Made by a program: the position numbers and the translations under genes. From Lithospermum erythrorhizon (Eukaryota; Streptophyta; Magnoliopsida; Boraginales; Boraginaceae): 64,000 bases of DNA. The notes under the pieces were generated by a model that made no database searches, was not told the DNA's origin, and was given only the letters and a program-made list of their open reading frames with translations. The stretch covers positions 124,001-188,000 of the forward strand of contig JADFUC010000083.1 in NCBI GenBank assembly GCA_019722365.1, in the 5' to 3' direction. Every line of letters starts with the position of its first letter. The first letter of the stretch is position 1. Below, piece by piece: positions 12,301 through 25,283 of this stretch.

Positions 12301-13590
12301 AAAACTTTACAGAATTTGTGGAAGCTTTATCACAAATGCTTTCATGGCTCACTTTGAATTAAAATCGTTGAGCTTACTTCCAAATGTAGTCACTCTGGTT
12401 GGTCTGTAGGGAGAGGTTGAATCCCTCGTTGAGTTCGGCCCAGCCTTGAAGGGATTGAATGAGAAAATCGAGGGATTTGATTATTTCTCTTGATGTTTTC
12501 GGCCATTAGAGAATGGAGGCTAAGGTTTTTTGTTTTCATGATTTATTAAAACCTAATAAGCTTTTAGGCGATATAGGTCGGCCACCAAAAGCCCCATAGA
12601 ATAGTTTAATGAGAGAGCTGACTAAGTTATTCAATTAAACCGTTAAGTAAAATCAGAAACACTACCAAATTGTTAATAGTAACTATCAAGTTACTAACAA
12701 GCTCCATAACTATCGAGTTAATTGATTGGTAATTAATTAGTCGGGATTAAATCCAATTTATATTTCATTATCGATGTAAAATTAAAATTGAGAATATTAA
12801 GTTGATTAATCTAAACTCTCAATTTAACAAATGCAGTTTAATTTAAATACATGAAATATAATTCAATGTCATTGTATGTGTGACCTTGAGCTCGAATAAT
12901 AGCGATCGTATAATAATAATAATTGGCCAATTCTTATTATTATAACGATTATGTATGGAATCACAACAATACGGTCTAATATCCGACCATTATCGTAGGC
13001 AGTAATTACATTATGATTGAATGCTCAGTTTATATAATCACATTCATTAGCTAGTAAATGAATTATTCTGACGATTATCATGATAAGCGTAATAAATTAA
13101 GCCCAAATATTGTGATTTCCGACATACGGTGACTTGGACCCGATTTGGGTAGCTGGACATACACTAGCGACAGATTTCTGGAGGTTCGGGACAACCACTG
13201 CAGCTGCCTACGGGGAGGATCAAAAAGTTCAGTTAGTCGAGCTGAACGAAAGTGGCAAAAGCCGGAGGCGGGGATCATTAAAGTCAATGTAGATGCAGCT
13301 TACTTCCGGGAGACAAACACTGGAGCTGCGAGGGTGGTTGGAAGACAGGCTAATGGAAATTTCTTGGGAGCTGCTTTCACTCGATTACCTCATATTACTT
13401 TACCATTAGTTGCAAAATGTTTGGCAGCAAGAGAGGGTATAAATTTGCGTGGGTTAATGGCTGGAGAGAAGGATAATTTTGGAAAGCGATTCGCAACAAC
13501 TTATTCACTTCTTGCGGAGGGGTACAAAACATCTTGCGAAGTGGATGTTCAATTCCGACAATGTTGCGCATAGCGTGGCGCATTAAGGAT
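9363..13590 (+). mobile_element. Decayed L1-type LINE (ORF2: linker, reverse transcriptase, zf-RVT, RNase H)
   Basis: Translation across several frames follows plant L1 ORF2 in order. About 9,380-9,880 is the linker after the endonuclease (KRRFVFDSQLTGKKGCEEV; later MVMVRRRRNLLLGLND). About 9,921-10,050 is the start of the reverse transcriptase (VDKSLGPDGM). About 10,411-10,590 contains DMSKAYDRVEW and SFLINGAPRG. About 11,800-12,010 is the zf-RVT-like segment (KEVPPRVKSFLCKC, ending WFASPWS). WYLWKRRNS lies near 12,150, just before the nested LTR. About 13,250-13,440 is an RNase H domain (GIIKVNVDAA). The catalytic F/YADD block was not found in frame, and there are many stops and frameshifts. 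Endonuclease and ORF1 are absent, so the copy is 5' truncated or cut by the CACTA-like end at 9,362. Confidence 0.85.
12198..13124. mobile_element. Solo LTR nested in the LINE
   Basis: This 927-bp insertion splits the LINE between its zf-RVT and RNase H coding parts. It begins TGTTGGAAAA and ends TTTCCGACA, giving the short imperfect inverted TG...CA termini typical of LTRs. It has no coding capacity. The flanking 5-mers (TGCAG and TACGG) match at only 3 of 5 positions, so the target duplication is decayed or the ends are off by a few bases. The termini resemble those of the LTR pair at 46.1 and 50.3 kb, suggesting a related Ty1/copia-type family. The strand is not determined. Confidence 0.6.
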
Positions 13591-13884
13591 CGTGGGGAAT
13601 TAATAATTAAAACCGTTGGGTACTCGAGATAATTGGTTAATGATTAAGATTTACCATGTCAACATAATAAGTAATTAAAAATTAAAATAGATGGTTTAAT
13701 AAATTAAAAGAGAAATTTAAAACATACCTAGGTCCGTTAATCAATAGATGTCAAATTGGAGAGTAAACATACTACATTAATGCTAGAATCACACTTGGGT
13801 CACCAGACAATTGTGACTCCTAAAATCTTCCCTCAGATTCCCCAGCATAGGAGAGCATCATTCACAACTCGCACCATCCAATCT

Positions 13885-14569
13885 ATGGCCAACTTCTTTG
13901 GGTCACTTATCAACCTCAAGACATTCACAATTCTTCTTCCACCTCTCCTCCTCAGCTCAGAGTGGAGTACATAGTCTTCTTAGCGATTTGATCTTGCTAT
14001 CTTACTTAAAACGTTAGAGTATATATGTCTCAAGATAAATGCAACGTTGAGTATATATACACTCACAAAATATGTGTTTAAGCGTACTGAGTATATATTT
14101 ATGAATCATACACATTTAAGTATATATACTCGAATTGAGCCTGTTAAGCGCATATATTGTGTTAGCAGGAGAAACAAATTCAACAGCCCTCGCAACCCCA
14201 AATGATATCATGACCTTCTTCTGGCAGCAGTCTACCGGCGGGTTTTATTCCCAAAGAATGCAGTGAAGAATTTCAATCTTCTCCAGTGAAAATGGGCGCC
14301 TTAAAGTGAACTTGGAAACACCATGTGTGGCTCAATTTGAAACAAGGGTGTTCTTTGATAGCATTGTTACTGCCAATTTGAGCTATGGTGGACTAATTGG
14401 CTTGGAGGGGTTGTCTCAAGAAGAGCTTTTTCTTTGGTTGCCAGTTAAAGATATCATAGTTTTTGATCCATCCTCTGGGGTTATTTTGTTTGATATTGGT
14501 GTGGCTCATAAACAAATGTCCATGTCACAATTTGAAGATCCTCCTATTTGTAAACCTCAAGGTGACTAA
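13885..14569 (+). pseudogene. DUF538-family gene, frameshifted
   Basis: An ATG at 13,885 opens a peptide that looks like a secretion signal (MANFFGSLINLKTFTILLPP), and a frame change then gives SAQSGVHSLLSD. After about 240 bp containing repeated GAGTATATAT phrases, the DUF538 body resumes with LPAGFIPKE (frame at 14,232). It continues in another frame from about 14,279 as SSENGRLKVNLETPC, LSYGGLIGLEGLSQEELFLW and VILFDIGVAHKQMSMSQFE to a stop at 14,569. This matches the order and ending of small plant DUF538 proteins (about 150-170 aa, biochemical role not settled). At least two frame changes are needed, so it is probably a pseudogene. A real intron between the signal exon and the body is possible, but it would not repair the change near 14,279. 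Confidence 0.7.
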
Positions 14570-16099
14570 TTCATGTCATAATTCATTAATGTTACAATTC
14601 TAGTATGTCAATTTTTCTTCTAGGGAATATCAGTCTTCCTTTCTTGGCCTTAAATCTTGAAAAAAATATTGAACTTTTAAGTTCTTTATTTAGTTATTTC
14701 ATTAAAGTAATTTGGTTTTGTTTTTCTTTTCCAATTTTCAGGTGTTTCGAATGAAGACTAATGAAGTTAGCATGAAAAAGAATTTCCTCAGCCAAACTTC
14801 AAAAATGTGATATTATTTCTTGTTTGAGTGGATTGAAGATCATGAGAACATGTGAAGTGAAATTTCTTTGCTAATTCATTTTAGGCTCTGTTTGAAGTAA
14901 TATATTGTCTACAATTTCCTAAATTTTTCAAATTTCTCTTTGTATTGCCTACATTATTTCTGTTGATAAAACATGCATGAAGATTGAAGCTAGAATTCAA
15001 CAATGTGGCATACTCATATGAATTTTGAATTAAATGCATAGCTGGCATACATAGATATCTATCATTGTTCCATCCCTAATTTATTTTCTAACTGATTTAT
15101 TCTTTTCTCCACATTGCCCAGTCTCACTTTAATTGGAACTTGTATTAATGACTACTTTTCTGGTTTCTTAAAGAAAGTTTTATTTTTATTTTTATTTTTA
15201 AAGCTTCATTGTCTTCTGATAGGAATCGGCAAGGGTCATACAAATCATTTGGAATCTTCACCTTAGCATTTGGAATTAGATTCGATGTTAAAAAAAGTTT
15301 TATTTATTTCTTAATAAGAATCATGTGTCTATCAGGTTTGTGCTGACATCTTAAATATAGTAAGCCAATGACACCAATTAGAACACTAAATTCATTATTT
15401 CCAATTAAAATATAGCGACTCCTATAGAAATTCTTTAAATAAAGTGAAGCTTGATTTGGTTGATGTTATAACTTCTGTTTTATTTATTTTCAGCAACCAT
15501 ATATTTGGATCTCCTACTTTATAGTAGTTAATACTCCGTATATTATTATACACCATCCAATTCAATTTAATTATATTACATATAAAAAATTAAAAATATT
15601 TAACAACAATTCAAAATTGTTTTAACAACCTCATGATATTCAGAATTCTGTAAATAGAAATAAACTTAAGATTGCACTTTTGGTACGGATGAAATGGAAC
15701 TCCAATATCCCATCATGAATGCCTCTAGTCTACACAACATCTCATCATATGGGTTTTGAGTAGAAGTCATGAATTCAATAACATTAGGAAATTGAAAACT
15801 TCTTTTCAATCTTAATTACATATACTTATATTTCCGAAAAAAATCCGTTTGTTAAGCAATTACATGCTGAAAACATAGCAGCAATCTTAATAACTAAATA
15901 AATTTATTTGAAGCGAAGTTCGCCTTATAAAGAAGTAGTTTATGAACCTGGAAGAACCAAAATCTCACCAATTACACAGCAATTGGTAAATTGGAAGAAG
16001 AAATTCGACCAGCTTCTCTAACAAATAACGAGAAAATCTGCTACAATAGAAACATGTTGCAGAATGCTAAAACCATAGATGTTTATCAGCGGTTCAGCT
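14570..16099. other. Non-genic AT-rich stretch
   Basis: No gene or clear transposon was recognised. A TACTCCGTA 9-mer lies at 15,532. The first ~200 bp may be a former 3' untranslated region of the DUF538 gene. Confidence 0.5.
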
Positions 16100-16865
16100 T
16101 TATTGCTCTGAAGGTAAGTTAAGCTTATAGCACCGATAACTGTTAGTATTACCCATCTCCACAATTCTTTTGGCATCTTGAAATCTCGAGTCTTTAACCA
16201 AGGTATCCACCACTTCTTGGAGTATCTGTGCATTGACAAGGCACTTCCTATCAAAAATAACTTTGCACAGCTCAACTGCCCAACTCAAATCACCCTTCTT
16301 CATAGCCAATGAGATAACAGTCTCAAGGGTCACTTTATCCGGATGCTCACACCTAACAAACTCTGCATACCACTTCTTTGCCTCCTTCAAGTTTTCCTCA
16401 TCACAGTACCCCTTAATGAGCGCCCTGTAACTAAAGGCATCGAGTTTCAACCCAGTTCTGTCCAACTCGCTTAATGCCTTAACCGCTTCATCAAACCTTT
16501 TTTCATTTACATACCCAATGATCCGTGCATTCCAGCTCCTAATATCCGGCTTCAAACCAGTCTCAATCATTCTCCTCCACATTTTCTCCCCCTCTAAAAA
16601 CCTCTTACTCGAATACAACCCCACTAGAACCGTATTAAACGTAACCAAATCCGGCTTCACACCATTCTTCTCCATCTCACCGAAAATCTTCACCGCCTTT
16701 TCCACCTTCCACACTTGTAACCCTTAATCACCCATTGCTCACGACACAGTATCGGCTTCACTCCCAACGTCTGCTTACGCTCCACAAACAGCCCTCAATC
16801 TTATCAATCTTACCAGAACTAACAACGTTAGAAATGCAGACGTAGCGTTGGATTGTGCTCTACAA
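16100..16865 (-). pseudogene. P-class pentatricopeptide repeat (PPR) gene, 5' part broken
   Basis: A minus-strand open frame of 204 codons (16,100-16,714) holds consecutive 35-residue PPR motifs, for example NGVKPDLVTFNTVLVGLYSS, TGLKPDIRSWNARIIGYVNE and TGLKLDAFSYRALIKGYCDE, ending ...KLNLPSEQ. Family members bind organellar RNA in mitochondria or plastids. Upstream (16,715-16,865) PPR-like sequence continues in other frames (LGVKP, DTVS, VIKG-like) but with stops and frame changes. The N-terminal targeting peptide and at least half of the usual 400-500 residues are therefore not readable. It resembles small mitochondrial PPR proteins of the At3g13160 kind, from memory of the family. Confidence 0.75.
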
Positions 16866-17340
16866 AACTGAATCCAAAATAACAACAAGGTAGAGTGTCA
16901 TCATAAAAATGAATTAATTTCTTCTTTATTACTGTGAATTCTTCTGTCTCAGTGTATATTAGTTGTTAAAAGACAAGCAGAGAAATGATCATTTGACACC
17001 ATGTAGCTCTCTTATATTTGAGCTCAATCGATAAACATACACCACCAAGAATAAGGAATAAAAAATAATCGATGGTTAAAGAGTGGCGGAAAAAAAATAG
17101 TCAATTAAAAATTGGGTAGCCACAAATGGTGACCAAGAAAATTTTATTGGAAACACTTGCAAAAATTGGCACTCGTATATAGAAAGCAAGCTTTCAAATT
17201 CATAAACTACAACACAATTACACAGAATACACATTGGGAAAATGAATGTGAAGAATTCATAGTTCAATGGCGTAAATTACGAGAAAAAACTGATATTATA
17301 TACAAGGAACTGGATGTCTTAGATGTCTTAATTAGTCGAG
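16866..17340. other. Intergenic spacer
   Basis: No feature was recognised between the PPR relic and the kinase relic. Confidence 0.5.
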
Positions 17341-17989
17341 TCATCTTTGAGCTCCAACCTTGTAATGGCTTGGCTGATGATGACTGCTGACTGATCTTCC
17401 ATCTCGATTGGATGAAGAATGTGGCGATCCACGTTGAGATTGTCGAGGTTTTTCCTTGATGGCTCGGATCTGTTCTGGGCTACCACAACCTCTCATTGAA
17501 GGACACGAATTTTTGGGTTGAGATTCCAGGCATCTCAGGGTAAGCAGTGCAGCAAAATGAGCTCCCTCTGAAGAATACTGACCTTCTAAACGTGCATCCA
17601 TGATTGACTTAAGTTTTCTCTTGTTAGAGAGTTGTGCTCTTTTCCATTCAAGCAAATTCTGCTGCCCACTAGCTCTACTCATGTCAGTACTCGTAGGCCT
17701 GCTAGTATCTCCGGCAACACAGCATAAGCCATACATCACTCTTTACGTACAAATGTCCTGTGGATGAATAATAACTGGGTTATACGGAGTATATTTTAAT
17801 CAAATGAAAACAAACCAAAGAAAAGGCGATTTCATAGAAAAAATGAGATGCACGTGCAGACAAATGGAGGATCACTTTATACTAGTTTTTCATTTGTCAC
17901 TGAAAATTACACAGTACACTTACCCGTAGCAACATATTCAGGAGCTGCATAACCATACGAGCCAAGTACTCGAGTTGATACATGTGACT
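17341..17989 (-). pseudogene. Receptor-like cytoplasmic kinase (RLCK-VII/PBL-like) 3' fragment
   Basis: On the minus strand, 17,924-17,989 reads [20 protein letters not shown]. This is the activation-segment/APE region (kinase subdomain VIII), framed by a plausible acceptor (TGTAG) and donor (GTAAG). After a ~185-bp intron-like gap, 17,341-17,739 gives DMSRASGQQNLLEW, NKRKLKSIMDARLEGQYSSE and GAHFAALLTLRCLESQPK, the C-lobe of PBL-type kinases. It ends in a Ser/Arg-rich tail (QSQRGSPHSSSNRDGRS). Subdomain IX is scrambled by a frame change near 17,700, and a second slip disrupts the RPSM segment. The ATP-binding lobe, the HRD motif and the DFG motif are absent. It is a truncated copy and cannot encode an active kinase. 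Confidence 0.7.
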
Positions 17990-20515
17990 CTACACAAGCG
18001 TATTTTCTTATTGCTTAAAGTATGAGGGCGTATTTTACGTAATTAAAAATAGAGCACATTGTTTTAATAGCACTAACGCACCTGCTCCCTCACTGAAAAC
18101 TTTAGTAAGCCACCATTACCCCCATCCCCACCCACTTAACTTTGATTGCTCTTCAACCACCTCATCATCAATTACCCTCTCACCACAAACACCCCCCCCA
18201 AATCCGCACATTTAATGGCCCAAATAATTTTTTGAAACTTGCTAATTTCTCCTAAGCTGGACAAACATTTTGAAACACCTACACAAACACTAAATCATTC
18301 ATTTTCACCAAAGGACAAACATTTTGGACACCCCAACCTAAAAATTCTCAAATTTCATCAAACTAAACAAACATTTTGGGACAACAAAAACTCTAACTAA
18401 TTCAATGTCTACTCTTTCATCCTCCTCGAGCGATCCCACACATACCTTATCGACAACAACCACATGAATTCCTCAAATCTCAACATGGTATTATTTAAGG
18501 TATCCAAATTAATTTTCTCTCTTCCGTATCACTTTATCTTCATTTCACAAAATATTCTTTTTTGAATTTTAAAAAATTCATAATATTTTAATACAATTAA
18601 TAGAAAATTATGTAAAACATTCAAAATTTTTTGGTGTCAAATAATCTGACACAATCTTGTTATAAATCTCGAAAAATGAAAAATAGTAGCATATTTTTTA
18701 TTTTTTTTATTTTGATTAGATTGTCAATAAATGATTTAAAAATAAAGAGGAAAAAAATAAAAACAACCCAACAAAAGTTGTCAGAGTGGCTATGGCCAAT
18801 TTTTGTTTTGTTTAGTTTATTCTCGAGGTGGAGCCATAAGTGTGCCAAAAAAGCTTGTAGCTTGGGATCAAGCCGTCCTGAGTGTTAAATTTGACCTTTC
18901 GAATGGTAAGCTGTTATATAAAATGATCAACTTTTAACGTTAATTGATGCATTGTTGGGTAATATTAGACTTCAACGTCAAATTAGATCAAACTTGCTGT
19001 TTCTTGAATTAGAAATCAGAAAGAGAAAATGACAACAAAGAAAAAAGAAGCCATAAACTAACAGAACACATACAGAAAAATAAATCCTCAGTATATATAA
19101 TTTGTTTTTATTAATTCAACTAAATAGGCTAATGGAGTTGGTTTGCCAAATATTTTTTAGATTCCACAATTTCATTGGACTAATCCGATCACATTCTCAA
19201 AAATCTTAGAAGAAGGACGCTTCGCCTTAGTTCTACTTTGTACACTTCTTTTTTAACAAGGAGTCTTCCTTATGATTCATCCGCTTTTGTGATTTGGAGG
19301 CTTCTTAATTATGTCCTTTAATAGTAGGTTCTCAGTAGGCTCGAGTTTCGATACTAATGTTAGAAGATGTGAAAGTATGAGCAAAGTATTACACAGGCAA
19401 GAGGAGCACGGGATAAATCTTCTACGTTTGCTAATGGGATCGAACCCAGGTTGGCCTGGGGTGGCTCACACTAAATTTTTATTTTTATTTTTTTAAATTA
19501 GCGGTAAAGAATACGATTACATAGTATTACAAATTACATCAAATATTGAGTATTGAGCATTACAAATAAAGAATATAGAAATTTCTAACTAAAGATATTT
19601 AAAGTGAAGTGTTCTGAAAAAAAAATAGAATCGTCTTGACAAAGTAGAGACCTAACGTTTTAAGTTACGATTTACTATCAGAGATTGTTCTAGTAAGATT
19701 ATTAAATGACCTATTTTTGTAATTTTAAGTGCTATAGAACTGTTTAGTTTTTAGGTGCCAAATTGCAGCCATATATATACTTTCAATAATTCGTATTATT
19801 GTATTATAAGTTTAGCGTTGTGAGTATATTGTATGCCCAAGGATCTTCAGACGTATTTCGGTGTGAGTATGGGTGTATCTTAAGGATCTTCGATAGCGTA
19901 TTTGAGTGGCAGTATCTTCTTCTTAAAAACAGAGTACATTAAGATTGTTAATACTTAGCAATAACCGGACCCAACAAGACCTCCTTGTGAAAGTTTGGGC
20001 AGAGATGTTCACCAGAAGTTATTGAGTCGTCGATGACTGCTTTGCTATATTACGAGCTTTTGCCAAAATATTGAGTTAGCTTTGGAGTATTCGAATTTTC
20101 AAATATTGGTAAAGGAAGAGCGTCACGATACGACATGCAATCGATATGCTTAAATATTTGATACATTTGCTATGTTTAATTGAAATACGTTTAAACTGTG
20201 TAAAAACTTACCGTCCTTGAATTTTTTCTAATTAATATTTTTGAAGGGATACTTTGATCATGAATAACTCATTAAATATAATATAAAAAATTACAATAAA
20301 ATATGATGTCCGTAAAGATATACTATACCAAACTGAGCTGCCACAGAAAGATAGTATCATCGAATTTGATGTTCTCTAACTAAATATATGGACTAATTGA
20401 TCATCAATATAGTATCATCGAATTATTTATTTTTATATCGTTAATTGGTATAATTTAAATAGTATAATTTAAATTTTGTGGATACGATATAAAATTCATA
20501 TATGCGAGAGAATTA

Positions 20516-20554
<39 letters not shown>

Positions 20555-20704
20555 TCTATACAAAGCATATGATTATTTAACTTAATACTTATTATATAAT
20601 ATATGAAATAGTTACACATAATAAACGGTAATAATAATTTTACACAAAATATATGACTATTTAACTAACTCTTATAATAATAATAAAATAGTTAAAAATA
20701 ATAT
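17990..20704. other. Non-genic stretch
   Basis: No gene was recognised. Around 19,435-19,465 a GGGATCGAACCC segment (minus strand GGGTTCGATCCC) resembles a tRNA/SINE box B, but no box A was found at the right distance. The short frame at 18,631-18,888 is low-complexity. An AAT microsatellite at 20,516 is listed separately. Confidence 0.45.
20516..20554. repeat. (AAT)13 microsatellite
   Basis: An uninterrupted AAT run of 39 bases just before the solo LTR starting at 20,705. Confidence 0.97.
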
Positions 20705-23581
20705 TGTAACAACACTTGCAGGTTAGCGTACTGAGTGAGTCATTAAAATGGGGAACTACGGAGTGCGAGCCGATGGGCCATTTCCAGTTTAAACAAAATT
20801 CTTTTCATCAAAAATGTGATCACAATCAAGTTTCCAAATCAAAAACAGTTTTTAAGATTTATAATCCATCGGTGATATACATACAACCAACCCGTATATA
20901 CGCCTGACATACCACAAAATAGAAGTAAATAAATGAGGCTCTGACGAAAAATAAATGCGGTATGTAGAATACAAAAGAGCTGCCGACTAGGGCTAAGTTT
21001 ATAAAAGTAAAATACAACAATGAAAAGCGGTTGTGACTTATGTCAAAATAAGGCCTTAGGGATCACCGATGCCGTGCTCACTGACCCACTTTCGGAAACA
21101 GGCTATCCAATGACCTCTTGGCTCAGTAATGCCTGTCGGCCTGGCCTTGAGTGGAAATCTTATTACGATGCGAAAGGGGTGTAAGCGAAGAACTAGTGAA
21201 GCTTAACTTGGTGGAAGCTGCGAAGTGAACGAGGATAGTCGAATTATAATAGTCGAATATGAATAAAATACGGATATCACGACTATCCCAATCGAGATTA
21301 AATACCACACATGTAATTCAAAGAAAGGAATCTCGGGCATAACATGTCAAGATATAGTAGAAGTTTTCAATAAGACATATGAAACACCCAAAAATAAAAT
21401 CATATAGACTCAGCCAGCAGTATAACTCTGATCGTCACCTTCTATCTCTCGTATCTCCATAAAGCATGCAAACACTCCCAATGCGCATATCTTTCGATCG
21501 ATACACTGCGGGGATAGATACATCATCAATAATCACTCTTTAAGCTATACCGTGAGTATAAGACCAACGTCCTCTGATACCCAGCCCAACAAAGTGACAA
21601 TAGATCTCCCACTGCACATATACCGAAGTATAAGACCAACGTCAACAATGCACATCAAAGACAACCTTTATGCTATCTTAGGAAGTATAAGGCCAGCAAT
21701 CAACTGATACACCTGACAAAGTGAGCAATAGATCGATACTTGCACATATGCAGTATGGGCATTCGCGTCTCATATCCTTGGGAAGGAGAGTCACTGACAC
21801 GATCCGCTGACATGGGGTCAAATCACGATACTCGAATCACCTCTCGATAACCAATTATTCTACTCCCAAACAATATCCAGTAGCCTTGTTAGGCATTTCA
21901 TGATAAATCAATCGCAACCGCCCGACAAGGGCCACATAAAAACATAAAGTGCCGACAAGGCCTGAGAATATAATATACTTAGGTAGAATAGAATCTGGAA
22001 ATATAAGTTAGGAGTTGACCATCGATACCTTGAGAAATCTCAGAGCGCCACGGAAAAAGCACTTAATCGCGTAATCATATGTCTGACAATTCACGTAGTA
22101 TCATTGCTCATAATCATAATACAAGACATGTACATCATTCTCACATAATCATAATACAATAGCATGTACATCATTCTCACATAATCACACCACGATAACA
22201 TGTATATCACAAATCGAAATTGAAATGCATTAAAGTAACACCCAGTCTTCGCTGCTTTCCTTTCTCCACAAACTCTCCGTTTTGATGCGATGGCAGCCAC
22301 TCCCACGATCAGTACTTCTAACAAAATACCAGGAGAATTATGATCAAAACCTATTACTATACGGTGAACCACAAGAGGTACGCCTTAATTCTTAGGGAAA
22401 CTATTTCTAAATGAGTGCAACTTGACGGATAAACTGTAATTATAATCCCATCGGACACACCCAATCGATCCCCCACTAAAATTCCATCTTATCGCTTTCT
22501 CATTACAAATCAACTTATAAGTCATTCTAATTAATCAGCTGGTCCATAATTAACAACCTATACTCCGAAATATCCGTTATAACTCAACTTGAAATTTTCA
22601 CTTTTCCGACCTAACTCCCTTTAATCAATTTTAAATCACCAATTTAACATCATAACAACCATAATAAGGTCTGATATAACCTCCCTACACACATTAAAGT
22701 TTATAAAAATATCCACATAAAGTCAAGCTGAAACCCCAAAAGTCAACTTCGACCATGCGTCCTCAACGATCTCTAAATCACCCAGGTCGTCGCTTATATC
22801 GTCCATAGGAACCCATAACCAACTAGATTTATCATAAAATTCAATTATGTAAAGTCAACTATCACAAAACCAAGAAATATCTGAAAGACTTGAAATTTCT
22901 TCACGCTTAACTTTCGAAAGAGAATGATGGAAAACGATATTACCAAGCGGTTTTGAGTTTGACAATTGAAAGAGAGAAATGGAAAAAATGTTGAGAGAGG
23001 AAGTATTCTCGGCAAAACAAAAGGCGAAGATGAAAATGGTGAAGTGTTTGATGATGTAGAGGATAAACTACAAAGATATTTATAAAAAAATTCGAGTCGA
23101 TTCGGTTTGAGTTGGTCTGCAAACATAAATACTTAAATCTCGAATCAGATTTGAAAGATAAAATTCTTAAAAGTAGCAAAAACACTATTAAATTATAAAT
23201 GAAATTCGGCTAAAAAATTTCTACGAAATAATATTATCATCGAGAAAAAATTATACTTATTCCCCAAGGAATCCTTGACCCGAAAAGAGTAATTTTTTTT
23301 TTTTTAAATGTAGTTCAATACAAATATATTAGTATTTAACTAATACAATTATTAAAAAGATTAAAATGACATATGATGAGAAACTCATATTGATGAAAGA
23401 AGTAATAAATTAATAAATATATATATTTATGTGACATGCATTCTTGTAAGAATTGAATCGTAAGTTATCACATCTGAGAATTGAGCAAAAATAATTGTAT
23501 TATTCAATGAATACCTTTGAATCATTAAGCATCTTAGCGTAAGATAAATAAACGAAGTTAATTAAAGTTGGATGCGTGACA
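20705..23581 (-). mobile_element. Probable solo LTR of a Ty3/gypsy chromovirus (Tekay/Del-like)
   Basis: The plus-strand edges are TGTAACAACACTTGC at 20,705 and ...GGATGCGTGACA at 23,581, giving TG...CA termini. The 5-mers outside them, AATAT and ATTAT, match at 4 of 5 positions. Read on the minus strand, the right part is a U3-like region with a TATA-like motif (TTTATAAATATCTTTG near 23,080). The rest is a long non-coding R-U5 with a small tandem array (22.1-22.2 kb). The ~2.9-kb length and phrases such as the GTCAACTT-rich stretch at 22.74-22.86 kb fit the long LTRs of the Del/Tekay lineage as I know it. No internal coding region remains on either side, so a solo LTR is inferred. Confidence 0.5.
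22107..22210. repeat. Short tandem array (~36-bp unit, about 3 copies)
   Basis: Units of the form CATAATCATAATACAA..CATGTACATCATTCTCA repeat twice almost exactly, and a third copy is degenerate. The array lies inside the putative LTR. Confidence 0.8.
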
Positions 23582-25283
23582 ATTATAAAGAATATATATA
23601 TGTGAATGTGTGTGTGTATCATCACTTAAACCCATGCATTATGTAATTATGATTCCATTTGAATTGATAATCTTACGTATATGCAAGTATAAAGTATGAT
23701 GCATATTTAATAGTAGTTAGTTCCTATTAGAACTCATGATTTATCAATTAAGAGGTGGAATTACTAATTAAAAAGATAATATTTTTGCCTAATTTTTAGA
23801 AAGAATGGTAATTTAGTAATTAATAATGTGAAAAAGGAAGAAACGGAAGAAACACAACTGTTATTTAAACTTTTATATATGTAATGATGATTAGTGATAG
23901 TAATTAATGATAGTAATGGTTACTAATTAGTGATAGTGATTAGTGATTGTGATTAGTGATTGTTTGAGAAAGTAGATGGGAATTTGAGAGTGTTGCCAAA
24001 TAAAAGGCTAGATGGGGAATTTGAGTGTTTGCCAAATAAAAGCTAGATGACTAGATAAAAGAAACCAACTATCGCCGAGTCCCATTAAGCTTCAATTGAT
24101 CATGATTCATACGACTGAGGGGTCCCAAAATTCTTGTCCAACTAGAAGTTATTCTAAAGGTGGCAAACACTCAAAATACCCCAAAGCACATAGCTTTAAT
24201 CTTCGATAAATGGAAAAAACATCGTTGCCATGCATGAACCTCATGTAGTCATGTCCCCAAGGCTATCTGCAGCAGGGGATTAATTAGGTGTTAAAGAGGA
24301 TCGTTTTACGCGGTGAGTGGATCGGTGGGTGTCAATTTAGCAGCCTGTGGGCGGGATCAAAATTTGATCTGCACCATCTTTATTTTGGCACCCAAATGGT
24401 GGGTCCCCACAAGAAGCGGCCAAAAAACAAAAAAGAAAAAAGTCTTCCTCACCTCTGCCAAGCGGCACACATGGCAGCAGGTGATTAATTTCACTTATTT
24501 TTTTAGAAGCTGATTTTAAAATAATTTTTACATGATAATTATAATATTAAAAATAAAAAATTATATCGTTATTTTTATTTTATTTCTATAAATAAATGGT
24601 TTCATATCGTTTAGACATAAAAAAAATCAATTTTTTCACGTATGTTTAACATTATGTATGTCTTCGAGTTAAATTGATTAATATTGTGTGTTATATTAAA
24701 ATTTATAATATTATTTAATGTATTAAAATAATATAGGTTTAAATTCAAAATAAATATTTTTTCAATTTTAATTAATTTTCATAATCAATTATTTGTAGTA
24801 ATTATAAATTTAATAATTATATATATGAAATAAATAAAGAGAAATGAAAAATATGATAGGGTATATGTTGGAGTGATGTGGAAGGGAGATAAAGTAATTT
24901 GGCAATGAATATTTTCTTTGTGGTTGTTGGTAAAAAGTGAGTGTTATTTAAGAAGTCTTAAAGAAAGCGTGTGGCGGAGAAAGTGTCAATTGGCTAGCTG
25001 GATAGTCCCAACAAATACTTCCATCATCTGATAAAGATGATCCATTTTCATTTATTTTTATTTTTTATAAATGGTCTCATTTAATTAACTGTTACATGTA
25101 TTTTTGAAAATATATAGATTCACTTTGACTATTTAGTTATCTCATAAAATTTTGATAAATCAAAACTAAACAATATTCATAAAATGGAAGGATTAAATTA
25201 TACATTTCCTCTTTCATTTTATTATTTTTATATTAATTACTCCGTAATTATCAAGATAGTTCCTTGATCAACCTAGTGCATGT
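23582..25283. other. Upstream region of the WAT1-related gene
   Basis: No coding sequence is seen. Two small tandem duplications are visible: a TTAGTGATAGT/TTAGTGATTGT array at about 23,885-23,965, and a ~45-bp duplication (GTTTGCCAAATAAAAGCTAGATG-type) at about 23,973-24,050. A TACTCCGTA 9-mer lies at 25,238. Confidence 0.5.

Noticed and set aside
19430..19470. tRNA-like segment GGGTTCGATCCC on the minus strand
   Set aside because: No box A, acceptor stem or cloverleaf could be fitted around it.
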